The notes beneath the pieces are model-generated. The model was not told the DNA's origin, searched no databases, and saw only the letters and a list, made by a program, of their open reading frames with translations. Positions 24,804 through 33,513 of a stretch of 64,000 bases of DNA are shown here, in pieces. The position numbers and the translations under genes were made by a program. This DNA is from JBBQCW01 sp038319025. Its GTDB lineage: Bacteria > Actinomycetota > Thermoleophilia > Solirubrobacterales > Solirubrobacteraceae. Every line of letters begins with the position of its first letter. The stretch's first letter is position 1. The DNA lies in contig JBBQCW010000006.1 in the NCBI GenBank assembly GCA_038319025.1, positions 1-64,000 of the forward strand, in the 5' to 3' direction.

Positions 24804-24809
24804 TACTGT
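24804..24809 (+). promoter_or_regulatory. Leaderless -10 element of the SAM hydroxide adenosyltransferase gene
   Basis: TACTGT, then 8 nt (cggtcccg), then the ATG at 24818. The preceding TTGACT (24793-24798) is only 5 bp away and so is not its -35. Confidence 0.55.
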
Positions 24810-24817
24810 CGGTCCCG

Positions 24818-25630
24818 ATGGCCACCATCACCTTCCTCAGCGACTACGGGACCCGCGACGACTTTGTCGGCGTCTGCCACGGCGTGATGGCGGGCATCGC
24901 GCCCGAGGCGCGGGTGATCGACATCACCCACGGCCTGCCGCGCCACAGCGTGCGCACGGGCGCACTGGTGCTGCGCCGCGTGCTGCCCTACTTCCCGGCT
25001 GGCGTGCACCTGGCTGTGGTGGACCCTGAGGTCGGCGCGTCCCGGCGGGCGGTGGCGATCCGTTGTGTGGATGAAGACCGCCTGCTCGTAGGCCCGGACA
25101 ACGGCCTGCTGTCCCTGGCCGCCCAGCGCTTTGGTGGCATCAGCGAGGCGGTCGACCTGGAGCGCTCATCCTTCCGCCTTGAGCCGGTGTCGGCCACGTT
25201 CCACGGCCGCGACATCTTCGCGCCGATCGCCGCCCACCTTGCCGGCGGTACCGACCTGAGCGGCGTGGGCGACCCGATCGACCCACGCGATGTGGCGACG
25301 CTGGAGATGCCGCTCGCCCGGATGGAAGGCGACACGCTCGTCGCCCACGCGCTGGTGGTCGACCGATTCGGCAACGCCGCACTGGACATCGAGCATGAAG
25401 AGCTGGCGATGACCGGCCTGCGTCTGGGCGACAAGCTCCTAGTGGACGTGGGCGGTCGCGAACACGCTGCCGTTTACGCGACCACGTTCGCAGATGTCGA
25501 ACATGGCGAACTGCTGCTGTACGAGGACGCCTACCGGACCTTTGCTCTGGCGGTGAACCGTGGGTCGGCGGCGACGCTGCTCGCCCTTGAGCCGGACGCC
25601 GAGATCCGGGTGCGTCACGCCGAGCCGTGA
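24818..25630 (+). CDS. SAM hydroxide adenosyltransferase (DUF62 family)
   Basis: The 270-residue protein begins TITFLSDYGTRDDFVGVCHG and has VVDPEVGASRRAVAI, FHGRDIFAPIAAH and DRFGNAALDI. These fit the DUF62 family related to SAM fluorinase/chlorinase but using hydroxide, giving adenosine and methionine. The region that carries a halide loop in true halogenases appears standard for the hydroxide group, but I cannot align it here. It has its own -10 element and overlaps birA by GTGA. Confidence 0.92.
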   Translation: MATITFLSDYGTRDDFVGVCHGVMAGIAPEARVIDITHGLPRHSVRTGALVLRRVLPYFPAGVHLAVVDPEVGASRRAVAIRCVDEDRLLVGPDNGLLSLAAQRFGGISEAVDLERSSFRLEPVSATFHGRDIFAPIAAHLAGGTDLSGVGDPIDPRDVATLEMPLARMEGDTLVAHALVVDRFGNAALDIEHEELAMTGLRLGDKLLVDVGGREHAAVYATTFADVEHGELLLYEDAYRTFALAVNRGSAATLLALEPDAEIRVRHAEP

Positions 25631-26313
25631 CGACGCTCGGCTCACCACATCTGCATCTGCGACGTACTGATTCGACGAACGCGCGCGCCCGGGCGCTGGC
25701 CATCGCGGGCGCACCGCACGGCACGTTGGTGACGGCAACCGAGCAGTCGGCTGGGCGCGGGCGGCAAGGACGCACGTGGTCCGCGCCCGCAGGCTCGGCA
25801 CTGTTGATGAGCCTGGTCCTGCGCGACCCACCCGAGTTGCTACCGCTCGTGGCCGCCGTGGCGGTGGCGCGCACTGTCGGCGATCACGCTCAGATCAAGT
25901 GGCCCAACGACGTCCACGTCGACGGTCGCAAGGTGGCGGGGATCCTCGCCGAGGGGCGACCGCAGGAAGGCTGGGCGGTGCTCGGCGTGGGACTCAACGT
26001 AGCCGTCTCGATCGCCGACCTGCCGGAGGAACTGCACGCCACCGCCACCACTATGGGTTTAGCGGCGAGCGAAGTGCCCGCTGTCCGGGACAGGTTGCTC
26101 ACCGAGCTGGCGCAGGCGCTGACGTCGACGACCGCTGAGATTCTGGAGACATGGCGTGAGCGAGACGCGCTCGCGGGGCGAGCGATCGCCTGGGGCACGG
26201 GCGAAGGCATCGCCCGCGGCGTCGACGGGGCGGGGCGACTCGAGGTCGAGCTGCCCGGCGGCGGTCACACCGCGCTGGACGCCGGCGAAGTGCACTTGCG
26301 CCAAGTCGATTGA
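25627..26313 (+). CDS. birA: Biotin-[acetyl-CoA-carboxylase] ligase BirA (short, no repressor domain)
   Basis: The 228-residue protein has the ligase motifs RRTDSTNARA, QSAGRGRQGRTW, IKWPNDVHVDGRKVAGIL and GVGLNV. It attaches biotin to carboxyl carrier proteins through biotinyl-AMP. It lacks the N-terminal helix-turn-helix of bifunctional BirA, so it is not itself a DNA-binding regulator. The start is GTG overlapping the upstream stop. Confidence 0.94.
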   Translation: MTTLGSPHLHLRRTDSTNARARALAIAGAPHGTLVTATEQSAGRGRQGRTWSAPAGSALLMSLVLRDPPELLPLVAAVAVARTVGDHAQIKWPNDVHVDGRKVAGILAEGRPQEGWAVLGVGLNVAVSIADLPEELHATATTMGLAASEVPAVRDRLLTELAQALTSTTAEILETWRERDALAGRAIAWGTGEGIARGVDGAGRLEVELPGGGHTALDAGEVHLRQVD

Positions 26314-26386
26314 GTGGGTCTCCCGGGCAGCTCGGCCTGTTACGTTTGGCGCGGTCGTGATTCCCTGACGAGCAAGGAGTGCTTCT

Positions 26387-28036
26387 ATGGTGGCTGGTCG
26401 GCTCGTCGGTGTTGGATTTCGTCGTGGTGCGGCCACCATCGGCGCTTGTGCCGTCGTGATGGCGCTGGGTGCCGGCGCCGCGAGTGCCGCGCCGCCGGTG
26501 GGCCAGGTCACCGAGTTCTCCGCTGGCATCACCCCCGGCGGACTACCGGCGGAGATCGCCGCAGGCGCGGACGGTAACTTGTGGTTCACCGAATACTACG
26601 GGGACCGGATCGGGCGAATCACCCCGGCCGGAACCGTCACGGAGTACTCCGCCGGCATCAGCCCCGGTGCCAGCCCACAGGGAATTGCGGCCGGTGCGGA
26701 CGGCAACTTGTGGTTCACCGAGTACAACGGGAACCGGATCGGGCGAATCACCCCGACCGGAACCATCAACGAGTACTCCACCGGCATCACCGCCGCCGCG
26801 AAGCCATCTCATATAGCCGCGGGCGCGGACGGCAATTTGTGGTTCACCGAAGCCCTTGGCGACCGGATCGGGCGAATCACCCCGGCCGGAATCATCAACG
26901 AGTACTCCACGGGCATCACCGCTGGAGCGAAACCGGAAGGAATTGCGGCCGGCGCGGACGGCAACTTGTGGTTCACCGAGTACGACGGGAACCGGATCGG
27001 GCGAATCACCCCGGCCGGAACCATCACCCAGTACGCCACGGGCATCACCGCCGCAGCCAGCCCCTACCGGATCGCGGCCGGCGCGGACGGCAACGTGTGG
27101 TTCACCGAAGCCGACGGAAACCGGATCGGGCGAATCACCCCGGCCGGAACCATCACCCAGTACGCCACGGGCATCACCGCCGCGGCCAGCCCTTACGGGA
27201 TCGCTGCCGGCGCGGACGGCAACGTGTGGTTCACCGAATATGGCGGGAACCGGATCGGGCGAATCACGCCCGTCGGGACTATTACCGAGTACGCCACAGG
27301 TATCGCCCCGGGCGCTGACCCAGAAGCAGTCGCGACCGGCGCGGACGGCAACGTGTGGTTCACCGAAAACGGCGGGAACCGGATCGGGCGGATCACCTCT
27401 GGAGTGGCTTTACTGGACCGGCCGGTGATCTCCGGGCTGCCTCAAGTCGGCCGGCCGCTGACCTGCACAGCCGGGGCCTGGTCCTACCCCGCCGCAATCT
27501 CCGGCCTCTCGCGCCAATGGTTGCGCGCCGGTGCCCCGATCCCGGGTGCCACCGCGCAGAGTTACACCGCGGTCGCCGCTGACCTGGGGCAGAACCTCAC
27601 CTGCCGCGTGCAGACCAGCTTTGCCGCTGTCCTGGGCACCAGCCCCACCGAAAGCGATCTGGTCACGATCGGCGCAGCGGAGACCGGCCCGACTGGCGCC
27701 ATGGGCGCGACCGGTCCGGACGGCTCGATCGGTCCCGGCGGTTCCACCGGCGCCACGGGTGCGACGGGTGCCACCGGAGCCACGGGGCGGGCCGGCCGCG
27801 ACGCCAAAGTCACCTGCACCGTAAAGAAGTCCAGGACGAAGACCAAGGTCACCTGCTCGGTCAAGCTGGTCAAGGGCACGAGCCGTCGGGCGCTGCTGAC
27901 CCACCGCAGCGCCATAGTCGCCCGCGGGCACGTCAGCGCCACCGGACACCTTGTACTGAGCAGCCGCCGAGCGTTGCACGCCGGCCACTACCACCTCACC
28001 ATCGGCACGACGACCGTCACGCTGCGCGTGCGCTGA
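26387..28036 (+). CDS. Secreted virginiamycin-B-lyase-like propeller protein with Ig-like and collagen-like regions
   Basis: The 549-residue protein has a signal peptide ending near AGAASAAPP. Seven 43-residue repeats follow, each with GADGN(L/V)WFTE and RIGRITP, as in Vgb/streptogramin-lyase propellers. Next come an Ig-like segment (PVISGLPQVGRPLTC to NLTCRVQTSF), about 14 Gly-x-x triplets such as GATGATGATG, and a basic C-terminal domain starting AKVTCTVKKSRTKTK. Vgb lyases linearise streptogramin antibiotics, but such propellers also occur in secreted proteins of other function, so resistance is not implied. A strong SD (AAGGAG) precedes the ATG. Confidence 0.85.
   Translation: MVAGRLVGVGFRRGAATIGACAVVMALGAGAASAAPPVGQVTEFSAGITPGGLPAEIAAGADGNLWFTEYYGDRIGRITPAGTVTEYSAGISPGASPQGIAAGADGNLWFTEYNGNRIGRITPTGTINEYSTGITAAAKPSHIAAGADGNLWFTEALGDRIGRITPAGIINEYSTGITAGAKPEGIAAGADGNLWFTEYDGNRIGRITPAGTITQYATGITAAASPYRIAAGADGNVWFTEADGNRIGRITPAGTITQYATGITAAASPYGIAAGADGNVWFTEYGGNRIGRITPVGTITEYATGIAPGADPEAVATGADGNVWFTENGGNRIGRITSGVALLDRPVISGLPQVGRPLTCTAGAWSYPAAISGLSRQWLRAGAPIPGATAQSYTAVAADLGQNLTCRVQTSFAAVLGTSPTESDLVTIGAAETGPTGAMGATGPDGSIGPGGSTGATGATGATGATGRAGRDAKVTCTVKKSRTKTKVTCSVKLVKGTSRRALLTHRSAIVARGHVSATGHLVLSSRRALHAGHYHLTIGTTTVTLRVR
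26500..27398 (+). repeat. Seven tandem 129-bp coding repeats
   Basis: The WFTE codons recur exactly every 129 bp, with TGG at 26582, 26711, 26840 and on to 27356. Units share long identical stretches, for example gatcgggcgaatcacccc in most copies. Near-identity at the DNA level suggests recent duplication or gene conversion. Confidence 0.9.
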
Positions 28037-28049
28037 AACGCGGCCGACG

Positions 28050-30893
28050 CTAATCCTGATCGGACGCGGCGGGCTTGTCGGCCGCCGCGGCTGCCGCGGC
28101 CGCCACCGCGGCGGCGGCGTTAGACACGGAATCATTGGTCGACGGGGCCGGGGCCTTGCGGCGCCGTGAGCGGGAGCGACGCTTGGGCGCCTCGGCCTCC
28201 GAGGCGACGTCCTTACCTGCGTTCCCGTTGGTCGTCGGATCGTCAGTGACCGCCGCTGCGGTCTTGGGTGCGCGCTCTGCGGCCGAGCCGTTCTGAGAAC
28301 GGCGTTGCGCGGCGGCGGCCTTGGCCTGCGGGCTGCCGCTGCCGTTCTCGCCGCCTCCACCGTTCTGCCCGCCGCCGCTGCCGCGGCGCTTGCGGCGCCG
28401 GTTGCGCTTGCGACCCTTGGGGAAGTTGCGCAGCAGTTCGCGCGACAGCGCGCTCGGCTTGCGGGCCAAACGGGTGCGCGCATCGCGCAGCACCGACTCG
28501 GCCTCGGGCGTGTGGCCGGTCGCGGCGGCCAGGATCGCGGCCTGCAGCCGGCGGTCCTGCGTGCGTGAGGCATGCACCAGGCGGCGTGCGTTGCGGGCGT
28601 GGGCCTGCCCGGACGAATTCACCAGCAACCCCAGAAGGCGCTTAGTCTCCGGCCAACGTTGCACGGCGTACTCCTCGTGCACGTCGCGCGTGTACTCGGC
28701 CAGGCGCCAAATCCAGGCGTTGGCCTGGTCACGGCGGCCGATCTTGCGTTCGGCCAAGGCCTGCAGAAGGATCTTGGTGGCCTCGCGGCGCTCGTCGCGA
28801 GGCCAGTCGCCGACCACGTCATGGGCGAGATCGAAGGCCTCGGGATCGCGTGAGGCCGCGATCTCAGACATCGCCCGCAACCGTAGCTGGGCGTTCTTGT
28901 TGCGCTCGACGGCGGTGATCAGGAAGCGGCGCTTCAGTTCGCCCGTCTTGTCGAAGTGGAGCATCGCCCGGGCGCGGCGCCAGCCGTTGGGCTGTACACG
29001 GGCGCCGGCCAGTGCCGACCACATGTGCTGCTCGCCCCAGTCCAGATGCTCGACGGCGATCCGCCACAGCTCACGCTCGAACACCTCGTGGCGGCGCTCC
29101 TCCTCTGCGCACACCGGAATGACGCGGCGCTCAACGCGCACCCGGCGACCGCGACCGCGACGCACAGGCCCGACCACGATCGCGCCACCGCGGTACACGT
29201 CGCGATCCAGCAGCGAATGCAGGGTGACTACGGGATCGTCGTGCCGCGTTGCGGGATGGACGAAGTCGACGACGACGCCAGCCTCCTTGCCCGGATGCCG
29301 ACGGGTGACGCGGCCCACCCGCTGCTGGTAGATCCGCCGGGAGGCGGTCGGCGCAAGGTGCATGCAGACGGTCGCGCGCGGTGAGTTCCAACCCTCAGCC
29401 AGCAACTGGGCGTTGACCAGCACGTCGATATCGCCGGCCTCGTAACGGGCGAGGATCTCGGCCAACTCGCGCTTGGGCGTCTCGCCCGACACGGCCTCGG
29501 CCTTGATGTTGAGATCGCGGAACGCGGCCGCCACGTTGTAGGCGTGCCGCACACCGGCGGTGTAGACCACGCCGGGCACGCCGTTGAAGCGTGAGCGATA
29601 GAGGTCGGCGATCGCCATGTTGAACGGGGTCTGGTCGAGCAGCTCGGCCAGCATCTCCTGGTCGAACTCCACGTCCACCTCGCCGCGGCGCAGCGGGACC
29701 TTGGCGATGGTGCGCACGCCCGGCCCGGGCGGGATGCGGATCGAGCGCAGCGGGGCGATCACGCCACGGCGAGCGGCCTGAGCCAGGTCGAAGCGGGACG
29801 TCTGCGTCGGGAAGAGATCGGTGACGTGCCGCGCGATCAACGCGCCGGTCGCCGTCATACCGATGAACACGGGGCCTGTCCAGGCGCGGATGGCGGCACT
29901 CGTCTTCTCGCCGAGCGCCGTATGGGCTTCGTCGCAGATGACGATCGTGTAGGCGTCGGAGATCCGGCCGGCGTTGCGAACGAACCACTGGTAGGTCTCG
30001 ACCGTGACGGGGCCGTCCACGGTCGGCTGATCGTCGTCGAGCAACGCCGGGGAGATGCGGTCGGCGTAGCCGCGGGTGGTGATCTCGCCGTTGAACTGGT
30101 CGACGAGGTTGCGACGGTGGGTGAGGATCAGGATGCCGCCGGTGCGCGAAGCGTCGACAAAGCCCATCGCAGCGACCGTCTTACCGGCACCCGTGGCGTG
30201 CTCGAACCAGAAGCGCTTGTGGGCGTTGGGATCCTCGGGCGCACCCTCGATCTCAATGTCGTCGTCAACGATGCCATCGGCCGGGTCATCGTCGTAATCG
30301 AGGGTCTCATCCGGGGCTTCGTCGGGAAGGTCCTCGATGTCGATGTCGATGTCGAGCTCTTCGTCATCCTCCGGCTCGTCGTCGTCCTCATCCTCGTCGT
30401 CATCCTCATCGGGCTCTTCCTCGACCGCGGCGACAGGCTCGTCCTCGTCGTCCTCGCCATGTTGGTCATCGTCACCGACGGCCAACACCGGGGCGGCGAG
30501 CTCAGGCGCATCGCCCGTCGCCGCATCGTTGGCGGCGGCGCGTTGCATGGCTTCAGCCAGCAGCGCGGTCAACGTTCCGGAGAGAGCATCGACCTGGTGG
30601 GGGTTCAGCAGCGTGCCGTCGGCCAGGCGCGGCTCGGACTCAGAAAGCACGCGCTCCAGGCCGAGGAGCAGCGACCAGCGGCGGCGCCACTTGGTGGACG
30701 GCGACTTGGCGCCGTCGTGTATCTCGCGCAGGGCGAGATCGAGTGCACGACGACGCGGCGAGCCCGGAGCGAGCGCCACGGCGGGATCCTCGCCGGCGTG
30801 CACGAAGACCTCACGCGTGAAGCGCTCGGCCCGCGTCAGGTCGGCGGGATCGGGCAAGGCGGCCGCAGGGGCCGCAGAAGTGTGTTCAGCCAT
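28050..30893 (-). CDS. Superfamily II DEAD/DEAH-type helicase with long acidic insert and basic low-complexity tail
   Basis: The 947-residue protein has a Walker A ATGAGKT at residues 233-239, motif II ICDEAH, motif III-like GMTATG and motif VI QQRVGRVTRRHPG. It resembles type III restriction/ERCC3-like helicases, but no methylase or nuclease is nearby. Residues 140-225 form a run of Asp and Glu just ahead of Walker A. The C-terminal 120 residues are Gly-, Ala- and Lys/Arg-rich and probably disordered. The start at MAEHTSAAP was chosen over an upstream ATG at 30935. Role unknown; RNA or DNA remodelling is likely. Confidence 0.85.
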   Translation of the reverse strand: MAEHTSAAPAAALPDPADLTRAERFTREVFVHAGEDPAVALAPGSPRRRALDLALREIHDGAKSPSTKWRRRWSLLLGLERVLSESEPRLADGTLLNPHQVDALSGTLTALLAEAMQRAAANDAATGDAPELAAPVLAVGDDDQHGEDDEDEPVAAVEEEPDEDDDEDEDDDEPEDDEELDIDIDIEDLPDEAPDETLDYDDDPADGIVDDDIEIEGAPEDPNAHKRFWFEHATGAGKTVAAMGFVDASRTGGILILTHRRNLVDQFNGEITTRGYADRISPALLDDDQPTVDGPVTVETYQWFVRNAGRISDAYTIVICDEAHTALGEKTSAAIRAWTGPVFIGMTATGALIARHVTDLFPTQTSRFDLAQAARRGVIAPLRSIRIPPGPGVRTIAKVPLRRGEVDVEFDQEMLAELLDQTPFNMAIADLYRSRFNGVPGVVYTAGVRHAYNVAAAFRDLNIKAEAVSGETPKRELAEILARYEAGDIDVLVNAQLLAEGWNSPRATVCMHLAPTASRRIYQQRVGRVTRRHPGKEAGVVVDFVHPATRHDDPVVTLHSLLDRDVYRGGAIVVGPVRRGRGRRVRVERRVIPVCAEEERRHEVFERELWRIAVEHLDWGEQHMWSALAGARVQPNGWRRARAMLHFDKTGELKRRFLITAVERNKNAQLRLRAMSEIAASRDPEAFDLAHDVVGDWPRDERREATKILLQALAERKIGRRDQANAWIWRLAEYTRDVHEEYAVQRWPETKRLLGLLVNSSGQAHARNARRLVHASRTQDRRLQAAILAAATGHTPEAESVLRDARTRLARKPSALSRELLRNFPKGRKRNRRRKRRGSGGGQNGGGGENGSGSPQAKAAAAQRRSQNGSAAERAPKTAAAVTDDPTTNGNAGKDVASEAEAPKRRSRSRRRKAPAPSTNDSVSNAAAAVAAAAAAAADKPAASDQD

Positions 30894-31072
30894 GGATCGG
30901 CTTGGATTCTGAGAGTGGGGCTGACGGACGTGCAAAGGAACGTGCGCGAACCGTGCTTCCCGGCGAGAAGGCCGGGCTGACGAGGGATCCTCCCTTGGTG
31001 CGATGCCCCGTCGAAGCCTCCATAGGGTAGCGCACCAGCGAGCAGCCGGCGCGCGTCTGCGAACCTTTGCCC
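30894..31072. other. Divergent intergenic region between the helicase and the thioredoxin-like gene
   Basis: The 179-bp stretch has no gene. It holds a perfect 6-bp hairpin, CCCGGC-GAGAAG-GCCGGG (30959-30976). It also holds a weak minus-strand promoter candidate (TTGCAC, 18 bp, CAGAAT), which would start a transcript a few bases ahead of the helicase ATG. No riboswitch class was recognised. Confidence 0.4.
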
Positions 31073-31666
31073 ATGAACACTCGCCGCGTCCTCACCGCTT
31101 TGGGAGCCGTAACGCTCGTCGCCGTCCTCGTGATCGGGCTCAGCCAGGCCGGCAGCAAGGACGCTGCACCGAAGGCCGTAGCGATCACGCCGACCCAGAT
31201 GCAGCACGCCCTGACCGGCTCGCCGCCACGGCTCGCCTCCCTGCATGCGCAGGCCAACCAGCTGCTTTCCGGGTCCCCCTCGGAGGTGAAGGCGCGCATC
31301 GCATCCTTCCACGGGATACCGGTCGTACTCAACAAGTGGGCGTCCTGGTGTGGCCCGTGTCGTTTTGAGTTCCCGTTCTACCAGCGGGTGGGCGTCAAGC
31401 TCGGGAAGCAGATCGCGTTCCTGGGGCTCAACTCCGGCGACAACAGCGGGGACGCCGCGAAATTCCTGAAGCAGTTTCCGGTCACCTACCCCAGCTACGA
31501 GGATCCCAACGAGCGCACCGCATTCAAGATCGGCGCGCCCGCCACGTACCCGATCACGGTGTTCTACACCGCCGACGGCAAGCAGAGCTACGTCCACCAG
31601 GGCACCTACGCCACCCAGGCCAAGCTGGAGGAGGACATCCGGCGCTACGCCTTGGGGAAGGCATGA
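31073..31666 (+). CDS. TlpA-like thioredoxin-fold protein, membrane-anchored
   Basis: The 197-residue protein has an N-terminal signal anchor (VLTALGAVTLVAVLVIGLSQA) and a thioredoxin fold with WCGPC at about residues 92-96. The cis-proline region is ATYPITVFY. Such extracytoplasmic thioredoxins reduce disulfides or apocytochrome c, which would fit the ccm genes elsewhere in the window, but no direct link is visible. The ATG at 31073 was chosen over TTG at 31067. The stop overlaps the GNAT start by ATGA. Confidence 0.88.
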   Translation: MNTRRVLTALGAVTLVAVLVIGLSQAGSKDAAPKAVAITPTQMQHALTGSPPRLASLHAQANQLLSGSPSEVKARIASFHGIPVVLNKWASWCGPCRFEFPFYQRVGVKLGKQIAFLGLNSGDNSGDAAKFLKQFPVTYPSYEDPNERTAFKIGAPATYPITVFYTADGKQSYVHQGTYATQAKLEEDIRRYALGKA

Positions 31667-32091
31667 CGCAAGTGCGCGAGGCGCGCGAGGACGAGCGCGA
31701 GCAGGTGTTTGCGCTGCGGCACGCAGTGTTCGTGGTCGAGCAGGGCGTGCCGCTCGAAGAGGAGATGGACTCCGAGGACGAAACGGCCACGCACCTCGTG
31801 GTGGCCAACGGGTTTGACATCGCCGCGACGTGTCGGCTGGTCCCGAGCGTCCACGGACGCCTGCGGCTCGGGCGTATGGCTGTCGCGCCTCACGAGCGTC
31901 GACAGGGTCTTGCCGGCGCTCTGCTCACCGAGGCCGCAGCGCGGGCGATCGCCGGCGGTTTCTCCACGATCGTCCTGCACGCCCAGACCGACATCCTGCC
32001 CTTGTACGCACAGGCCGGGTACGAGCCGGTCGGCGAACGGTTCATGGATTGCGGCATCGAGCATCAGACGATGGAACTCCGTGTCGTCTGA
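31663..32091 (+). CDS. GNAT-family N-acetyltransferase (ElaA-like)
   Basis: The 142-residue protein begins TQVREAREDEREQVFALRHAVFVVEQGVP, the usual ElaA start. It has the acetyl-CoA loop LGRMAVAPHERRQGLAGALL and a final YAQAGYEPVGERFMDCGIEHQTM. It probably acetylates a small molecule or protein N-terminus; the substrate is unknown. It is coupled to the thioredoxin-like gene by a four-base overlap. Confidence 0.9.
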   Translation: MTQVREAREDEREQVFALRHAVFVVEQGVPLEEEMDSEDETATHLVVANGFDIAATCRLVPSVHGRLRLGRMAVAPHERRQGLAGALLTEAAARAIAGGFSTIVLHAQTDILPLYAQAGYEPVGERFMDCGIEHQTMELRVV

Positions 32092-32134
32092 CATGCGCAC
32101 CACGGGTTTCGCAGACCGCAGCACCGGCTGAGCC

Positions 32135-33049
32135 GTGCTCCTGATCACGCTCGCCATCCTGGCCTCGGTCAGCGTCGGAATGGCGACCGAGCGACGGAAC
32201 GGGCCGGCGGCCCAGCGCGCGGCCCGCGGGGCTCTCGACCTCCTGCTCTACGTGCTGCTGCCGATCATCGTGCTGACCAACATCGGGCGGCTGCACGTAA
32301 CGACCGGAATCGCCTCGGGCATCGGACTTGCCTACGTGATCATCATCTCCCTGGGCTTTGCCGCCGCCGCCATGGCCCGTCGCCAAGGACTGGCGCGATC
32401 CGAGGGCGGGGCGGTGATCGTGTGCGTGATCGTGGCCAACACCGGCTACCTGGGTATCCCGCTGGCGGCAACCCTGCTCGGCCACGACGCGATCCCCGCC
32501 GCCATCGCCTACGACCTGGCCGTCAGCTACCCGATGCTGTACATCGGAGCCTTCGGCGTAGGTGCCGCGCTGGGTACCGAGGGCGGGCAGAGCGTCGGTG
32601 AGCGCACCCGGACGTTCTTCACCCGCAACATGGCCCTGCCGGCTGCCGTACTGGGCCTCCTGTTGCCGGCGAGCGTCTTCACCAATGGCATCGTCGACGC
32701 CTCCCACGTTCTGGTGTACCTGATCGCCCCGCTCGGGTTCTACGCCCTCGGGGTGACGCTGATGGGCGAGGCCGAGGAGGAGGGTCTGGGTATTCCCCCC
32801 AGGCTCACCGCTCCGGTGGGGATCGTCCTCGTCCTGCGCAACGTGATGGCGCCGGCGCTGATGCTCGGCCTGTCGACGCTGATCGTGGACGTGCCGGACG
32901 CCTACCTGCTCGCCGCCGCAATGCCCTGCGGCTTGAACGCGCTGACCGCGGCGCACGGCTACGGACTGGATCTGCGCATCACCGGATCGGCCGTGGCGTG
33001 GTCGACCGCGATCGTGCTGGCGGGCGCGGCGATCGCCGGAGCCGTCTGA
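32135..33049 (+). CDS. AEC-family transporter (auxin efflux carrier-like)
   Basis: The 304-residue protein has about ten transmembrane helices in two halves, with the VANTGYLGIPLAA motif in the first half and a mobile ALMLGLSTLIVD helix in the second. The family moves organic acids, amino acids or auxin-like molecules. The start is GTG. The N-terminal helix (LITLAILASVSVGMATERR) follows directly. The substrate is unknown. Confidence 0.88.
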   Translation: MLLITLAILASVSVGMATERRNGPAAQRAARGALDLLLYVLLPIIVLTNIGRLHVTTGIASGIGLAYVIIISLGFAAAAMARRQGLARSEGGAVIVCVIVANTGYLGIPLAATLLGHDAIPAAIAYDLAVSYPMLYIGAFGVGAALGTEGGQSVGERTRTFFTRNMALPAAVLGLLLPASVFTNGIVDASHVLVYLIAPLGFYALGVTLMGEAEEEGLGIPPRLTAPVGIVLVLRNVMAPALMLGLSTLIVDVPDAYLLAAAMPCGLNALTAAHGYGLDLRITGSAVAWSTAIVLAGAAIAGAV

Positions 33050-33052
33050 CGG

Positions 33053-33058
33053 TAGCCT
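33053..33058 (+). promoter_or_regulatory. Leaderless -10 element of dtd
   Basis: TAGCCT, 8 nt before the ATG at 33067. It lies just after the AEC transporter stop, giving dtd its own start. Confidence 0.55.
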
Positions 33059-33066
33059 GCCGCGCA

Positions 33067-33504
33067 ATGCGTGCCCTGATCCAGCGAGTCGAACGGGCCT
33101 GCGTCCGCGTGGACGGCGAGATCGTCGGTGAGATCGGGACCGGGCTGCTGGTGTTCCTCGGCGTCGCTCACGCCGACACCGAAGTTGACGCCGATCGACT
33201 CGCTGAAAAGGTGCGCAAGCTGCGCGTGTTTGAGGATGGCGAAGGACGGATGAACGATGCGCTCGGCGACCGCGAGGTGCTGTGCGTCAGCCAGTTCACC
33301 CTGTACGGCGATACGCGCCGTGGCAATCGGCCCTCGTTCATAGACGCCGCGCGTCCCGAACACGCCCAGCCTTTGTATGAGCGGTTCTGCTCTTTTCTAG
33401 ACGCCCGACAAGGGGTGTTCGGCGCTGACATGGCGGTGGAACTCATCAACGACGGGCCGGTCACCCTGCTACTCGAGACCCCGTCGCCCGGGCCGGATTC
33501 GTAG
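33067..33504 (+). CDS. dtd: D-aminoacyl-tRNA deacylase Dtd
   Basis: The 145-residue protein begins MRALIQRVERACVRVDGE. It has SQFTLYGDTRRGNRPSF and the terminal NDGPVTLLLE, the Gly-cisPro active-site motif. It removes D-amino acids, and glycine from mischarged tRNA-Ala. Starting at 33067 gives the canonical N-terminus. The upstream part of the longer ORF belongs to the AEC gene. Confidence 0.96.
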   Translation: MRALIQRVERACVRVDGEIVGEIGTGLLVFLGVAHADTEVDADRLAEKVRKLRVFEDGEGRMNDALGDREVLCVSQFTLYGDTRRGNRPSFIDAARPEHAQPLYERFCSFLDARQGVFGADMAVELINDGPVTLLLETPSPGPDS

Positions 33505-33513
33505 ACTCAGGCG

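Noticed and set aside
26500..27398. Regular 129-bp repeats as a possible CRISPR or satellite array
   Set aside because: They are in-frame coding repeats of a propeller protein; repeat length and absence of spacers exclude CRISPR.
28050..30893. Helicase as part of a restriction or anti-phage defence system
   Set aside because: No methyltransferase, nuclease or other defence gene is adjacent; neighbours are housekeeping genes.
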